From NCBI GenBank assembly GCA_003449595.1, contig DMHB01000370.1:1-6169 (forward strand): 6,169 nucleotides of DNA, given 5' to 3'. The DNA is from Microscillaceae bacterium. Lineage in GTDB: Bacteria; Bacteroidota; Bacteroidia; Cytophagales; Microscillaceae. The position numbers were made by a program, and so were the translations under genes. The notes beneath the pieces are model-generated. The model did not search any database and was not told where the DNA came from. It saw only the letters and a program-made list of their open reading frames with translations. This document shows, piece by piece, positions 5,412-6,169 of this stretch (its first letter is position 1; each line of letters starts with the position of its first letter).

Positions 5412-5528
5412 ATGAAAGTAAAAGCGTCTATCAAAAAACGTAGCGAAGATTGCAAAATCATCCGTCGCAAAGGAAAACTTTATGTAATCAATAAGAAAAA
5501 TCCAAGATTTAAACAACGTCAAGGTTAA
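5412..5528 (+). CDS. rpmJ: 50S ribosomal protein L36, zinc-free form
   Basis: L36 is the smallest large-subunit protein and bridges 23S rRNA helices near the L6 and L16 region. The 38-residue frame reads MKVKASIKKRSEDCKIIRRK, then GKLYVINKKNPRFKQRQG. Only one cysteine (Cys14) is present, so the usual zinc ribbon (CxxC, Cys and His) is absent. This C-minus form with SEDCKIIRRKGKLYVINKKNPRFKQRQG is the typical Bacteroidota L36. The start is five bases after infA, with no Shine-Dalgarno site, and rpsM begins six bases after the stop. Length and motif leave little doubt about identity despite the small size. Confidence 0.96.
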   Translation: MKVKASIKKRSEDCKIIRRKGKLYVINKKNPRFKQRQG

Positions 5529-5534
5529 ATTATT

Positions 5535-5912
5535 ATGGCTAGAATTGCTGGTGTAGATATTCCCGATAAAAAAAGAGGTGCTGTAAGCCTTACTTACATT
5601 TATGGTATAGGTAGTAGTACAGCAAGTCATATTTTGACAAAAGCTGGAATAGATCCTAACAAAAAAGTAAACGAGTGGTCTGATGACGAAGCCAATGCGA
5701 TTCGTAACATTATCAGCACTGAGTTTAAAGTAGAGGGAGCATTGCGCTCTGAAGTACAATTGAGCATCAAGCGATTGATGGATATTGGATGCTACAGAGG
5801 CATAAGACATCGTAAAGGTTTGCCACTCAGAGGGCAGTCCACAAAAAACAATGCCCGCACTCGTAAAGGGAAGCGTAAAACTGTTGCAAATAAGAAGAAA
5901 GCAACTAAATAA
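5535..5912 (+). CDS. rpsM: 30S ribosomal protein S13
   Basis: S13 is a 30S head protein that forms bridges with L5 and 23S rRNA and touches P-site tRNA through its C-terminal tail. The protein has 125 residues. It starts MARIAGVDIPDKKRGAVSLT, runs through the helix-two-turn-helix region (about 15-60), then EGALRSEVQLSIKRLMDIGCYRG. The signature RHRKGLPLRGQSTKNNARTR (91-110) is followed by a lysine-rich tail, KRKTVANKKKATK. The tail and GALRSEVQ are typical Bacteroidota features. There is no clear Shine-Dalgarno site. Rare for the window, its gap to rpsK is as long as 29 bases. Confidence 0.97.
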   Translation: MARIAGVDIPDKKRGAVSLTYIYGIGSSTASHILTKAGIDPNKKVNEWSDDEANAIRNIISTEFKVEGALRSEVQLSIKRLMDIGCYRGIRHRKGLPLRGQSTKNNARTRKGKRKTVANKKKATK

Positions 5913-5941
5913 TGTCCGATAACATTTAGGTAGGTCGAATT

Positions 5942-6169
5942 ATGAGCCAACAAAAGAAGAAAGATAAATCGAAAAAAAGAGTCGTTCAAGTAGAAGCGAC
6001 CGGTCAATTCCACATCAAAGCATCATTCAATAATATTATTGTTTCTGCTACCAACCTGACAGGCCAAGTAGTTGCTTGGTCATCAGCCGGTAAGATGGGA
6101 TTCAAAGGGTCAAAAAAGAACACCCCTTACGCTGCTCAAGTAGCGGCGGGGGAGGGCGCACAAGCTGCG
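5942..6169 (+). CDS. rpsK: 30S ribosomal protein S11, N-terminal part (3' end outside window)
   Basis: S11 lies on the 30S platform and shapes the mRNA exit and E-site region. The frame is open to the window edge and gives 76 residues of about 130. It has a lysine-rich start (MSQQKKKDKSKKRVVQVEA), then GQFHIKASFNNIIVSATNLTG (21-41), AWSSAGKMGFKGSKKNTPYAAQVAA (45-69). This is the S11 core in Bacteroidota wording. Residues 70-72 read GEG, where relatives usually have EDC, EDA or similar, in a sudden G-rich run (6146-6157) at the very end. This may be real variation or low-quality sequence at a contig edge. rpsD, rpoA and rplQ would be expected next. Confidence 0.95.
   Translation, partial: MSQQKKKDKSKKRVVQVEATGQFHIKASFNNIIVSATNLTGQVVAWSSAGKMGFKGSKKNTPYAAQVAAGEGAQAA

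Noticed and set aside
5391..5810. Long open frames on the minus strand, for example opposite rpsM
   Set aside because: They lie opposite clearly identified ribosomal genes, show no recognisable family, and have no initiation signals. They are shadows of the coding strand.

Overview
The window is an internal slice of a bacterial spc-type ribosomal protein operon, with every gene on the + strand. In order it holds rplE (3' part only), rpsN, rpsH, rplF (broken by a frameshift), rplR, rpsE, rpmD, rplO, secY, map, infA, rpmJ, rpsM and rpsK (5' part only). Genes are packed with gaps of 2 to 29 bases or short overlaps. No non-coding stretch approaches 300 bases, and I see no promoter, rho-independent terminator, tRNA, mobile element or CRISPR array. 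The DNA is AT-rich throughout.

The main observation is that the window appears to come from two phyla. From rplE to the first part of rplO (about 1-2760) the proteins look betaproteobacterial: L5, a 101-residue S14, S8, L6, L18, S5, and the L15 N-terminus with its GFHKVGFEGGQMPLQRRLP stretch. Each of these genes has a recognisable Shine-Dalgarno sequence. From the second part of rplO onward (about 2815-6169) the proteins look like Bacteroidota: the L15 C-terminus with AHAFSKTA, SecY, Map, IF-1, a zinc-free 38-residue L36, S13 and S11. The gene order secY-map-infA-rpmJ-rpsM is the Bacteroidota one, and Shine-Dalgarno sequences are missing or poor. The switch falls inside rplO, in a stretch that is conserved between phyla. 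This could be a cross-phylum homologous recombination, perhaps between co-resident intracellular bacteria, or an assembly chimera of two genomes from a mixed sample. The sequence alone cannot decide, and an assembly chimera is the simpler explanation.

The second notable point is rplF. The reading frame stops at TGA directly after a run of seven A (codons ATA AAA AAA TGA). The rest of L6 continues without any missing residue in the -1 frame, starting at an ATG that overlaps the TGA. A -1 ribosomal slip, one extra A added by RNA polymerase, or a missing A in the data would each restore a normal 178-residue L6.

Functionally the products are 50S proteins (L5, L6, L18, L30, L15, L36), 30S proteins (S14, S8, S5, S13, S11), the SecY translocon channel, methionine aminopeptidase that trims new chains, and initiation factor IF-1. 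Together they form one co-transcribed set for ribosome assembly, initiation, N-terminal processing and export. Phylum assignments rest on remembered family sequences, not on a search.
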